Notes under the pieces: model-generated
The model's database searches: none
The model's input: only the letters and a program-made list of their open reading frames with translations
Told to the model about the DNA's origin: nothing
NCBI GenBank assembly: GCA_032821775.1
Contig: JAVLRN010000016.1
Span: 1-64,000 of the forward strand
From: Sanguinoderma infundibulare
Taxonomy: Eukaryota; Basidiomycota; Agaricomycetes; Polyporales; Polyporaceae
DNA length: 64,000 nt
Direction: 5' to 3'
Translations under genes and position numbers: made by a program
Shown: piece after piece, positions 1 to 10,494 of the stretch
Numbering within the stretch: the first letter of the stretch is position 1
Layout of the letters: each line of letters begins with the position of its first letter

Positions 1-1601
1 CCGCGGAGGAGCTGGCGCACTACCTCGTTGAGTCCAGCGAAGGCGCGTTCGCGGCGGTTGGGTTCGTCTCAGGAGGTGCGTGCCATCGTGCGTCCATCGC
101 GTGCCGGACGCCCTCATACCCGCGTCGTCTCCGCGCGTCGCCTTCCAGGCTCCGAGGCGATGGACGGGGTGATCAAGACCGCGCGCCAGTACTTCAACGA
201 GATCGGCCAGCCGCAGCGGACGAACTTCATCGCGCGCAAGCTCTCCTTCCACGGCAACACGCTCGGCACCCTCTCGCTCGCGTACCATCCTACGCGAAGG
301 GGCCCGTACCTCGCCCTCCTCAATGAAAAGTCGTTCCACCATGTCTCTCCGGCGTATGCGGCGCGGTTCAAGGGCAAGGAGGAGAGCGAGGACGAATACG
401 TGGAGAGGCTGAGGAAGGAGCTGGAGGACAAGTTCTTGGAGCTTGGGCCGGATACAGTCGTTGGATGTGCGTGTTTCGATTCGCATTAGCAAATGCTCCC
501 TCCCCTGACGGCTCCTGAGCCTTCCTGATGCCCAGCGTAAGCGCAACGGATCGTGTCAGGCTCTCAGGCTGGTCTACTCAGGGACCAGCCTGAGAGCCTG
601 ACGGCGCTCTGAACCGCTTAGGAGGCGCCTCAGGAAGCTCAGGGACTGTCAGGAATTGGTCAGGGCAGCGAGCTTTTCCTGATGCGGGTGCTTGCGTGCA
701 TACGTACTTATCGGGATTGCGAAGTCGTCGCAGAGACCGTTGTAGGCGCAACAACGGGTGTAGTCGCAGCGCCGAAAGGCTACTTCAAAGCGATCAAGTC
801 CGTCTGCGACAAATACGGAGCGCTCTTCATCCTCGACGAGGTCATGAGTGGGATGGGCCGTGCGTCTGCCCTCAGCGCTCACTGTGCGATGTTATCTCTA
901 ACGGGCTAAACGTGATCTTCAGGTATGGGTACTCTGCATGCTTGGGAGAGCTACGGAGATGGCATCGCACCTGACATCCAAGCGGTCGCGAAAGGCCTTG
1001 GCGGAGGGTGAGTACAACGCAGCACACGCCCCAAGGTACCTCCGCATACTGACCCCGAACCAGGTACGTCTCCATTGGGGCGGTCCTCATGTCTAAGCGG
1101 GTCGCCGACGGCGTCCGAGACAACGCCGGCTACTGGAAGCACGGCCACACGTACCAGGCACATCCCATCGCCTGTGCGGGAGCTCTCGCGGTCCAGAAGG
1201 TGGTCGTCGAGGAGGACCTCCTTGCCAACATCAACACGCAAGGCGCACATCTCGGCGCGCTCCTTCGTACCCGCCTCACGGGCCCGAACGCGCGCGCAGC
1301 GCCGTACGTGTTCGACATCCGCGGTGGGGCAGGGTGGTGGGGCGTCGAGTGGGAGTTCGAGGTGCCCACCGCGCAGGAGAAGGGGTACGAGGGCAAGACG
1401 TTCGCAATGGATGTGCAGGCGCGCGCGTTGGACCACGGGCTGGTCATCATGGGCTTCACGGGCGGGGCGAACCTCGAGGGCACGAAGGGGAACCACAACA
1501 TGCTCTCGCCGGCGTACAACGTGACGAAGGAGCAGGTCGAGACGATCGTGGACATCTTTGTGAAGAGCATCGAGGAGGTGCTTGCGGAGAACGGGCTGTA
1601 G
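1..1601 (+). CDS. Class-III PLP-dependent aminotransferase, 3' part (copy 1)
   Basis: This is the carboxy-terminal four-fifths of a fold-type-I aminotransferase of class III (omega-aminotransferase group), cut by the window start. Exons read as 1-75, 149-466, 725-859, 923-1007 and 1064-1601, all joining in frame at GT..AG introns. The piece shows the cofactor aspartate in ILDEVMSGMGR, the Schiff-base lysine in DIQAVAKGLGGG, the KHGHTYQAHP segment and a normal C-terminus ending AENGL. It is convergent with the GH45 gene 174 bp away. The 258 bp intron 467-724 is about four times longer than the others and holds a foldback element. The amino donor cannot be told from sequence. Confidence 0.9.
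497..672. mobile_element. Foldback MITE-like insertion in aminotransferase intron (copy 1)
   Basis: The long intron is built of CCTGA/TCAGG motifs. Its ends read CCCCTGACGGCTCCTGAG and, inverted, CCCTGACCAATTCCTGA, an imperfect terminal inverted repeat. The centre is a perfect 19 bp hairpin (arms 556-574 and 583-601, 8-nt loop). No coding capacity is present. Equivalent copies lie at about 12092-12267 and 23686-23862. Target-site duplication is not clear, so the family is unassigned. Confidence 0.6.
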
Positions 1602-1775
1602 ATGCTGATACCGTGTGGCGAAGAATACCCACTTGCTGTACAAGACGACTCTAAACGGTGTACCTAGTTGATGTTCACGCGTAGTGAGTGCGTCCACTCT
1701 CCGAGCATTTTCCAGCCACAGTCGCATCGATTTGTATGTATTTTACGACACGAAGCCCGACGAATACCCAACCGC

Positions 1776-2560
1776 TCAGGGCGCAGTGCCTAAACCAACG
1801 GTAAGATTTCGTCCCTTCGCCAGATCGACAATTGAAATTTACAGACCTTGGTTGCCGCAGCCGACCGACGGCCAAAGCCCGGCGGATTCGCCCTTGATGC
1901 ACGAGCCGTTCCAGAGCGAGCTGCCGTCCGAGCCCGACCACTCGCTGCACGACACCTCGGTGTACGTGCCGGTGAGCGCGCCGTGGCCGGAGGGGAAGAA
2001 CGCGTTCGCGCCTCCGGTGTCCTCGCAGATGTCGAAGCTGTGTCATTGAGTGAGTTTAATCATTTATCTGTAACGACGACCGACGGCGTACTGGACGGGC
2101 TCGTTGTGCTGGTTGTTGGGGTTGCTCGTCGACTGGGCGCACCACTCGGAGTTGCCCGCGACGGGGCAAAGGTCGGTGACCTTGACGATGATGGTGTTGA
2201 ACGGGCCGGCGTACGAGGGCGAGTACGGGTCTGCGCTCCCGGTGAGGGAGAAGCAGCGGCCGCACGCGTCCCCGGGCCCGAGGCCGGGCGAGGACCCGAA
2301 CGTGAGCTGGCTCACGGCCGCGGTGTAGCCGTTCGCTGAGACGCCGCACGCTGCGAGGTGTGGTGTGGGTCAGCAATGGACCTTGCATGACGAGGATGAG
2401 GCGCACCTGCTTGGGAGCACCCAGAGTAGTGCGTGAAGGACGCGGAGCCGGACGGGTTCTGGACGTAGCCCCCGGTCGCTCGCTTGTCGGCGGCAGAGAC
2501 GCAGCTGGCTATGGTCGCGATGACGACGAACTGGGCGACGAGGAGGAGCTTGTTCGCCAT
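1776..2560 (-). CDS. GH45 endoglucanase, subfamily C (copy 1)
   Basis: This is a secreted endo-beta-1,4-glucanase that cleaves cellulose internally, resembling white-rot single-domain GH45 enzymes. Exons on the minus strand are 2407-2560, 2092-2350, 1847-2037 and 1776-1789, giving 205 residues, the normal size for a form without a cellulose-binding module. A signal peptide (MANKLLLVAQFVVIATIASC) precedes TGGYVQNPSGSASFTHYSG. The double-psi barrel shows DACGRCFSLTG, VKVTDLCPVAGN, FDICEDTGG, FFPSGHGALTG and CGNQGTAP at the end. The second intron is placed with donor GTACGC because this restores PVHFDICED. The start is the ATG that gives the signal peptide. Confidence 0.9.
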
Positions 2561-3259
2561 GACGCTTTTCGGTTTGCGGATGCGCTCAGTGGATGGTGAT
2601 CCTAAGACTGGGGACCAGAGGACGCCATATGTCCCCTTCTTATACGCATCGGCACTTGTACGTCGGCTCGCGGCCTGAATCTTTGGCAGGGTGAATATGA
2701 GGGCTTTTGATGTTTGTAGTGAGGGCACAGCGAGCCTGGACGGAATGTATATTTTTGCCGAAGGCGGATGGGGTGCGCATCAATGTCGGGTCGGCTGGGA
2801 AAGCTGCGTTTAAAGCGGATACGTCATGCGGCCCATCTGAACACTGCAGGTAGTGTGGCTGTGTGCATGATAGCCGAGGCGTTGAGTAGAGCGCGGCCAG
2901 GTGCGGCAAGCGGCGACGGGAGTACCAGGTAGAACGGCTATGATAGGGCATGTTTTGAGCTCTATAGTAGGGTAGGGAGCTCTGGGAGACGATAGGAGGG
3001 GTCTGAGGACAGGAGGGCATGTTCCGGGCACAAGCGCACTCAATTCGACCATCATGGGTTCAACGAAAACCACTGGATTCGGTACAGCTACCTAGTACAC
3101 AGTACACTACTCGTATATACACACTATGCACTCCCACGAATCACCACCCATTCGACTCGAGAGGCCGCGCATTGAGTGCAGAGAGCCTGAGGATGTTGAG
3201 ATGTGTGGCCCTGGGCCGAACAAACTAGCTCACCCTGGAGTGTCGCTCCCTCTGTTGTC

Positions 3260-4200
3260 AGTTGGGGGATGTTGAGAGATGGAATGGCGTGCGGAAGGTG
3301 CCTTACGGAGGAATAGTGTAAGTGGCCGACATCGTCCATGGGCGAGCAGAGACAGTACCAAGTGTCCATACTGTGAAAGTTCGAGATTCGCGCCTGAAGG
3401 CCTGACAATTCGAATTGACTTCAGTGTGCCGCACGGAACTCGTTCGAGGACGTACCAAGTTCGGGCACTCCACAAGCAAACAGTGTGGTACAATCGCATT
3501 CCGGGCGGACGCGGTACCAAGATGTGTGCCCAAAGCTATGAATGTTCTGTTGACAGGCCCCGGTAAGCATTTGTGATGACGCACTCCAAAGCGACCAGAA
3601 GCACAATGTACCAAGCGTGTCCTTGATGGCATCGCGCCCTCAACATGAAGACCTGGTCGACGCTGGCTGGCCTTTGCGAGCTCTTTACAGCACTCGCGTG
3701 CCTCCGCTCGTTGCTTCCCTGCTGTGCATCTCTTTCTTCGTGTGTGCACCGTTTTCCCGCTTTTGGTTTCATTCTACTCAGTCCGTGCGCCTGGATACTT
3801 GTTAAATCGCTCATTGCTGTACCAAACCGGCTCAATGGATCACGTACCAAGTAATGCCGACCCCGGACCAACTAGCTCGATTGGAGAGCTTACGAGAGGT
3901 GCTGTCCATACAGTCAAAGTTCGAAATTTGGGCATGGAGTCTTGAAACTTCAAACCGAGGTCAGTGCGTGGCGTGGGATGGGCAGATGCGGTATCAGGTT
4001 GTGCACCAAGAGGAGCTACGAAAGCCTTGTTAAAGGCCGCAATAGGTGTTCACCACACTAGCGGAAGAACGGCGTACCAAGCGTGTACTTGATGCGATCA
4101 CGCACCGGTCGACGCCCATCGAGATATTATGATTCCCGCAAAGCGCGAGCATCCAGATGATGTACGTACCAAGTTGCACATGCACACGTCAAGAGTCCAT
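3260..4200 (-). repeat. Degenerate TTGGTACG-rich repeats (left copy 1)
   Basis: Read on the minus strand, this stretch contains repeated short blocks beginning CTTGGTACG or CTTGGTACC and sharing CTCGAACTTTCACAGTATG-like and GGCCACTTCC-like segments. Two diverged blocks are visible, at about 3270-3640 and 3840-4110. The same family forms a pair at 49885-50230 and 50470-50815. No credible protein is encoded; it may be a decayed mobile repeat or gene tail. Confidence 0.5.
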
Positions 4201-4238
4201 CAGCACGAGTACGACATGACAGCCAGACGACTACTCAC

Positions 4239-4907
4239 TTTGACCAGTGTGGCCTCAAGGGTTGCGGCACGTCTGCCGAAGGAGAATCCATGAGCCCTCC
4301 CATTGGACAGCTTGAGGAGAAAAGAATCGCTCACCGGCGTGGTCCATGTCGTCCTTGCTCGTCGCGCAGATGCAGATCATGTCAAACACCTTCTCATGAT
4401 CACCCTGCCCAAAGCGCTTCAGCAACCTGTCCGGCGTGTCCATGCGGTCCGCGAGCCCTCGAGCGCGGTCCATGGCCTCCACGCTGATATCCCCAGGGAA
4501 CACGACGATCTTGAAGTGCATGTCGGAAGGCATGACATCGTAAATGTTGATGGGGGTGGTGTCAGCCGAGTGGACGAAGTCGTACGGGATCATGCGCTCG
4601 CCCACGATGAGCTTTGATGCACAGGGGTGTTGCTTCAGATCGACGATCACTGAGGGCTCGTAGAGGATGTCGATCCTGCTTGCGAAGTCGCGCGATGTAC
4701 GGTGCATCCTGCAAGAGTGACAGAGCAATGCTCGTCAGCACCTGAATCCTGGCAAAACAGCAGGGAAGGAGATACGAACACGCGAAATTCCTCATGCAAC
4801 ACGCCATTTGCGTGTCCCTCGGTCTGGGGCTTGTCGTTGAAAAGCTTGGACCACATTTTGTCAAAGTTGATGACGTCCTGAGCGAACTTGAGTCGCTCAG
4901 ACTCGTA
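4239..4907 (-). pseudogene. Phenol 2-monooxygenase fragment (left copy 1)
   Basis: This is an internal piece of a flavin-dependent phenol hydroxylase. The first exon starts after an ATTTAG acceptor at 4907 and encodes YESERLKFAQDVINFDKMWS. A second exon, after CTTGCAG, encodes the thioredoxin-like C-terminal dimerisation domain (HRTSRDFASRIDILYEPSV, KIVVFPGD, DHEKVFDMICI). A small exon with LRPHWSK ends at 4239. The frames remain open, but the FAD-binding N-terminus and the final exon are missing, so it cannot make an active enzyme. The fuller relative is at 32533-34640. Confidence 0.8.
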
Positions 4908-5246
4908 CTAAATGCCGTGCGTGAGGTTGGTTTTGTCCGATGCGAACGTGGACGTATCTCAGCATTGCAGCGTTGCGATGGCGGCTTTGTGGCATGGGAT
5001 GTGCGTGCCCTTTGGAATTTGGGGCATTGCTTCACGTACCAAGTCATAATGGCCGCCTGTGGATGGCATGATGTGTAGAACACGGCGGGACGGCCAGAGA
5101 CGGAAACCGGCACGAAGAAATGCCATGACAGCGCTCGGTCTCTATGTCAATGTGCGTCAGAATCGAAAGCCATGAGTGAACAGACGACCACCTCACCTTG
5201 GATCTTGGGAGTTGTGCGGTAGTTGTAGGAGACCATGTAGAGGCCA

Positions 5247-5690
5247 TCATCGCACTGCAGTAGTCATGGGGGGCTCGGCGGTGGGCACGGGAGCGAAGAC
5301 GTCGGACCGGAAGGAGTCCAACTGCAGCGAGCTACGGTCAGCATGTGAGAGAGATTTAGAGAGATCACTGGTACGTACTTTTCGAGGGACGATGAAAGTA
5401 ATGGCCTGGATCGAGTTCGCAGCAACCTTCGATGCACGTGCGATCTCGCAGTCCGACACGCTGAGGCTGCGGCGGGGGAGGAAACACATCCCGCACTGGG
5501 CATCTAAGGACTTGTGCTCGGCGAGCGGGAAGAGGTTGTCGTTCTCGTACTCGTAGTACCGGATGTTACTGTCGCCCTTGCCAGCTACACCCCAAGTCAG
5601 GTCAGCGCGCATCCGCAATCCAGCACGAGTTCAGACATACTGAGGAAGAGAATGTTGTTGTCCATCCAGAACGGCATGAGGCACGAGGAA
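5247..5690 (-). pseudogene. Coronin fragment (left copy 1)
   Basis: This is part of an actin-binding WD40 protein of the coronin family. Pieces in order are LMPFWMDNNILFL (to 5641), then exon 5379-5584 with GKGDSNIRYYEYENDN, GMCFLPRRSLSVSDCEIA and ITFIVPRK. Exon 5247-5321 follows with LDSFRSDVFAPVPTAEP, ending MTTAVR and a stop where the family continues. Introns are retained with usable splice sites. The upstream exon has lost frame (LDSS and LMPFW lie in different frames). The N-terminal propeller blades and the C-terminal coiled coil are absent. Confidence 0.75.
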
Positions 5691-5809
5691 ATGCATGGAT
5701 GAGTCGAGGGGGAAGGGCATCTGAGGATAGACAGGGAAGGGTGATGAGATGTCCGAAGGGTTCCAAGTCCCCATTCACGGCCGGCTGTGGGACCAAAGCA
5801 ATACAAACA

Positions 5810-5837
5810 GATGGCTAAGCCAATTCGCTTAGCCATC
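5810..5837. other. Short inverted repeat, 11 bp arms
   Basis: GATGGCTAAGC and GCTTAGCCATC flank a 6-nt spacer. It recurs at 17405-17432 and, with one arm mismatch and in inverted orientation, near 47715-47742 and 59527-59554. It could be a protein site or simply a small hairpin; no function is claimed. Confidence 0.5.
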
Positions 5838-6724
5838 TCACGACGTCTATTTGCCGAGTTAGCATCTCAACTCAATTAACTGCGAATGTGTATTATCCGG
5901 CGCTGCGCTTTCGCTTACCTGAGAATTCGTCGCTGTTGCTGACCGTTGCCACTGTTACAGCTGGTCCAGTCCACGTACGTACACTCCGGGTACCTCGAAC
6001 ACTGGGAGCAGCATCATAACAGGATGAGCACGCATAGAATCCATAGGTCACGTCGGGCTGAGGATCCACTGGCGGTCTTGGTAGCAATGTGTGCCGACCG
6101 CCATTGCTAGCCTAAACCAGGCACTGTTTCGGACGGGGATGTCCGAGTCGATGTTGAGAGGAAGCTTGATGCCCGTGGCCTTCGTGGATGATTCGTCGGC
6201 TGACACACAGCTGCATCCACGAGTTGTTCCGGGCTGGTGCGCGCGCAGGGCTGCGCAATGGTGGACAGGGCGAGCGGTCCTCGGAGGTGTCTGGACTGAC
6301 CTCATCCAAGGATGATTGGCGGCTTGCGTGAGCGACATTCGCTTTTTCGGCTTTGCAAGGCCTACTCTGGCTAGAACCTGGAAGTACGGAGTCCACAGTC
6401 AGTAATGAGCGAGGTCAGGCTGATAAAAAGGGCGCATCATTCCAGAACAATTCCAATGTGCAGTATGGCGTCATGGAGACAACCGCGGTCAGCCGAAAAT
6501 CAGTCCCAACGATTCTGTCCCTGACGGCGACTTCTGTAGTCTGGTTTGCCCACAGGCGGCGCCCGGGGAATCAGAAATCACATAAGCATGTACCAAGAAG
6601 TCATAGTTTGCTCACATCTTCGTGGATAAGAAGGATTGGTTCGCGGGTCGCTGAAGATGATGGTGGGGGATAATCAAAGAGATCAAGCACCGGAGGATGC
6701 GAGGATGAGTGGATGAAATAGGAC

Positions 6725-7040
6725 ATGGTCCTCACTTGTCCACTCACCGCGAAACCATGCGCGAGTACGCCGCCCTCGCTCGAGTGGCCTATGTACAAGC
6801 TCACTGTTGGCGATAAGCCTACGGTTTTCACTGGCCGCCCGACGTTCGCAAGTGGTTCGTTGTTTGGCCAGTGCACGCTGGAATACGTCGTCTTCGAGAA
6901 GCTTGAAGAAAGCCGTAAGACACCGTGGCGCCTCAGGTTCCTCAAGGACGCATGGCCGAGGAAGGATGCCAATCCTGGCTCTCCTCAGCCGATCAGGCTT
7001 CGGCTTCACGATGTCGGGGGACACAAGCACTGTCCCGGTT
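6725..7040 (+). pseudogene. FunK1-type protein kinase fragment (left copy 1)
   Basis: Unlike the rest of the core, this piece reads on the plus strand. The translated WPMYKLTVGDKPTVFTGRPT followed by an FLKDAWPRKDANP-like stretch resembles the start of the fungal-specific FunK1 kinase domain: a tolerated-ligand loop, then a KDAW segment with the presumed ATP lysine. A DVGGHKH motif follows out of the usual context and the catalytic loop is not found. The right array lacks the corresponding 800 bp or so. It is a fragment without catalytic capacity. Confidence 0.5.
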
Positions 7041-7469
7041 GAGTGGAGAAAGCGAAATGTCAGAAAGAATTTCGACAGAAAGATGGATCACGAACGTAGA
7101 ATCCTGGCATGCGAGTCTGTCTTGCGGCCCTCGGACGGCGAGTTCCAGATGCCGATGTGCGATATCCGTCCCTTGACAACCGCAGGGAGCGCACGTTCGC
7201 GATGTATCTCGCCAATCAAGATGTTCATCTCGAGGTTCCGTGCACACGGATATAACGACCTTCGAGCCGCGGTCGTCAGGGATCTTGTGGGTCCTGGCCG
7301 CGGGCCGATGCATCGGGTAGGCACGCCTCGAAGTTGACAGTCGATCCAGGCTGGCATCATTGATGCAGTCGAGTCCGTGCGGCTGACGTCAGATACACTG
7401 ACCAAACACTGACATTCGTCAAAAATACGATAATAAACCAATGATACGTACGTCTCAGGAACTTTTGTG

Positions 7470-7830
7470 TGAGTACTGCGAGCTCGGATGGAGTACTCAC
7501 TTGGCAGGCCATCCGAGCGAAACGTTCACCTTTGATATCCGCGTCGCCTGGTCTCTGTGCACCCTCCACGGGGGGGGTCCCACTCCTTCCGTAACTCAGG
7601 AGTGACCAGAACGGATTTCCAGGCTGCCAGGGAGACGGGGTCGTCGCCAATTGGTACTTCGAGAACGGCGCAGTGTATGCTCTCGCCCAACTCGCTGGCA
7701 CGGCGATGGATGATGACATCGGTGAGTTCGGGTACGCTGGACGTGCGCGCCTTGCCTGTGCTTGCGGGGTAGGCAACTTTGCTCGCCGGAGGGATGCATT
7801 TCCATTCTGGCAAGGAGGCCTACTTGAAAA
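7470..7830 (-). pseudogene. START/Bet v 1-like lipid-binding domain fragment (left copy 1)
   Basis: The piece encodes SVPELTDVIIHRRASELGES, then HCAVLEVPIGDDPVSLAAWK and VTPELRKEWDP, which resembles fungal START-like proteins; the assignment is by memory of the family pattern. It is frameshifted at a homopolymer: eight C residues follow GA (plus strand G-run near 7570), one more than the last unit. The downstream segment SLGWPAK lies in another frame. No complete domain can be assembled. Confidence 0.5.
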
Positions 7831-7849
7831 CCGTCACAGTTCGCACAGA

Positions 7850-9510
7850 CAAAAACGAAGGGATGCGACTCACGCACCCAGTCCGGACCACGCCCACAAG
7901 CAAAGCGCGACATGATCGCCTGGTTAAAGCAAGCATTCAGTTACAAACAGCGCGCGCGGTGCGGGCACACTGACGTATGGCTGGTGCTTGATTCCAGCCA
8001 ACTTCAGGCGATCGCGTTTGAATGGAGGCGTTCATGACATCCTGAAGCTGCACACATCTACCATATTCGTGTTCTCTTTGGGAGGACACCAAACTGCACC
8101 ATGATCGAAAGAAATTCTTCAGCATCACTTTGATAGGACGAGCAGCGGAAAACTTACTTGAAACAGGTCAACCGAGTGGTTACAGGCACAGGGGCATGGT
8201 ACGTGAATTTCGCTTCGACCATGACGACCGTTCTGGTCGTCTCGAGACCCTCCGCATGCATACTAAGAACATGAAGCTCGCTGATCCGAGCTGACCCACC
8301 ATGTCTGGGTTATGAGCATGTCAGAATTGCACGCTTGCCGGGTCGTGCTCGCGTCGCCTTCGGTCGAGTCCTGTCCGTTGCGATGCTCAGACAAGTTGAT
8401 TCCAGCCGACTCCCGTTCGACGCCGCCTGAGGCGAAGCTTCGACCAAATGGGCTCCTCTGTAAACTGAGACGGCGGTAAGTTCCAATGGCGAGCACGAAC
8501 GGGATGTATTAACTCACGCCCGATCACTGGAGAGCTCCTTGTGCTTGATTTCAGTCGACTCGCACCAGCGTGCACACCTACGCACGTTTCTGGTCCTTGG
8601 TGCTTCCGGCCGAGAACCATCGATCGGGAGAAGGGGGATGGTTGCGGGGGAGAAGGTATATCAAAAACGCAATAGATGGGATGATCATTTGCGACCATTC
8701 ATGACGACCGCAGTCCTCGCATACGCGCTGTAAATTTGGCACTTCGAAAAGGCCGCACGCAGTGCCGCGGGACCGCACAGGACAACATGAAGCTTGTTCC
8801 ATGCATTCTTCCCGGACGAACGTGACAAGTTTTGCTGGGTTAGCTGTGGATTTGTCATAAATACGATCATCCAGGATCCACGACGACAGGCAAGGCCGTG
8901 TTGGGGATAAGGTCTAGCATTAAACAGAGGCGGGGACAGGGACGTGAGCAGTGGATGCGCCCAGGAACGAGCGTCAAGGAAATAAGGCAAGCGAGATGGT
9001 ACGTTCGCGCTTGGGATGTAGGGTTGACGACAGTGGTTTGATTGATGGAATTAGCTCGAGCCTCCGAGCACCGGCGGCGTCTGCTTCACTTGATACCGCT
9101 TCGAGTGCGGGTCGCGACGAGAACGCGGCCGGGAAGCGGCCATGTCGGCCTTGTGTGGGTCGATTTGGGGGCGGTGAGCGACCGCCTGCCCTGAAGAAAT
9201 GCGGTATAAGAGACTGGCAGGTGAGAGGTAAACGTGTCAGTACTCACCTGTGTTGTGCACGCCCTCCCGGTACGTCTTGCTCAGGCTAGCCGTTTCCCTC
9301 TCCACACACTGACGATGCGCCCCAGGCCCATTGCACGCGATCCAGCGCGCGACGTCTGACGTACGTCCTGTCCGTGATATTCTCGTCGATGTCTGAATTC
9401 TGACCGTTGGACGCACAGCACGGCGCCCAGGTGCGAAGCTGCTCGCACGCCGCATAAAGGTATGTCAGTTGTTGTACAAAAATAAGGAATGTTACTCACT
9501 GTCGCGCTGA
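7850..9510. other. Core segment without recognisable gene (left)
   Basis: This segment, its copy at about 19430-21100 and the inverted counterparts at about 44970-46640 and 56780-58450 contain many short open stretches but no family I can name. It does not look like simple repeat. It may hold further decayed exons of the neighbouring fragments. Confidence 0.4.
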
Positions 9511-9513
9511 ATG

Positions 9514-10494
9514 TTAGGTAACGGCCGGCCAGCCCAGAGCGTGCCGTTGGATGGGGCTGGGATGGTGTACGGAGGAATACGAGAAGTGGCCGACGTCGTT
9601 CACGGGCGTGGGCAGAACTGGCGGTCTAGAACTGGGGCGGGTGGATGTCCGATGTAGGGGTGGAGGGTACTTGATCACCGCAGTGTCGGGGTATGGCACG
9701 ACCGCATGTGTGGCTTCCGAGGGGTTGTAGATCGGAAAGCTGTACTCGTCCACCGCGGTCTTGTTGAACCGGAGGTAAGCGAGCTTCCCCGCGTCGGGGG
9801 ACCACCAGAGGGTGTAGGCGGTGTAGAAGACTTGTTCTTGGTACACCCAGTCTGGAACGCCGTGGAAGAGGGATGCGTTGCCGGAAGTGGTAACACGAAC
9901 GGGCGTTTCGCTGCTCGGGTTGGATCAGGGTCAGTGTGTTCGACGGAGGAGGCGGGTTCGAGTTGGGAGAGGGGGCGTACAAAGGAGTGGGGACGACGTA
10001 GAGGTCGACCGAAGCAACGAAGGCGATGGACCATGTGCCATACGCGGTCACGGGCGGGTCTGTGGGCAGGATGAGGGGACTGGTGTGTTTGGTCGCAAGC
10101 TCATGAACGTAGTAGTTGCCGAAACTCGAGTGCAGCCATTGCTGCCGTGCGGAGTTGCGCGAACTCAGGACGGGCAGGAGAATCTAGGCGTATCCCACGA
10201 TGCAATTTTTTAGCCTTTCGCACGGGAACCTTACAGAGACTGCGCACCCGAACAACGCTCACGCGCGACGAGAAATGGTGAGTGTTCACGTTCGGGGACC
10301 CAGTGGATGTCCTTGGTATATGCAGAGAAGGTGCCATTGAATACGTGGTCGATCGTAAGGTGCTGAACGCCCTGTATGCGGAAGGGAGTGCCGGTGTAAG
10401 AGCTTGCGGCGAATATGCCGATAACGACTGCCAGGGCAACCAGAGATAGAAGAGCACATATGAAGAATTTCAACGAGGCTGGTCGTTTCTGCAA
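9514..10494 (-). pseudogene. Dipeptidyl peptidase IV (S9B) N-terminal fragment (left copy 1)
   Basis: This is the beginning of a type II membrane serine peptidase. The first recognisable exon (about 10298-10491) encodes a single membrane span (FFICALLSLVALAVVIGIFA) and YTGTPFRIQGVQHLTIDHVF. Its donor is weak (GTGAAC). A deletion of about 640 bp relative to the right array removes two exons. Propeller exons then give PDWVYQEQVF, LWWSPDAGKLAYLRFNKTAV and FPIYNPSEATHA. The coding resemblance stops there. The catalytic alpha/beta-hydrolase domain with the GWSYGG nucleophile is entirely absent. Confidence 0.8.

Larger units (their letters stand above)
1..2849. repeat. Left tandem array, tail of first unit
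   Basis: This stretch repeats almost base for base at 11596 onward and, more diverged, at 23190 onward. It holds the last exons of the aminotransferase and the convergent GH45 gene. The 5' flank of GH45 changes abruptly near 2847 into core sequence, which is the unit-to-unit junction. In the last unit the same flank instead runs on to about 26945 before identity is lost. Confidence 0.9.

Noticed and set aside
951..1727. Long open stretch (258 codons) antisense to the aminotransferase end
   Set aside because: It is a compositional shadow of a GC-rich exon. It is rich in Arg/His with no family resemblance, and the sense strand has catalytic motifs.
2038..2091. Loss of a GH45 splice site in copies 1 and 2
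   Set aside because: Donors further downstream fail to keep phase, but GTACGC one step earlier restores PVHFDICED in all three copies, so the gene is intact.
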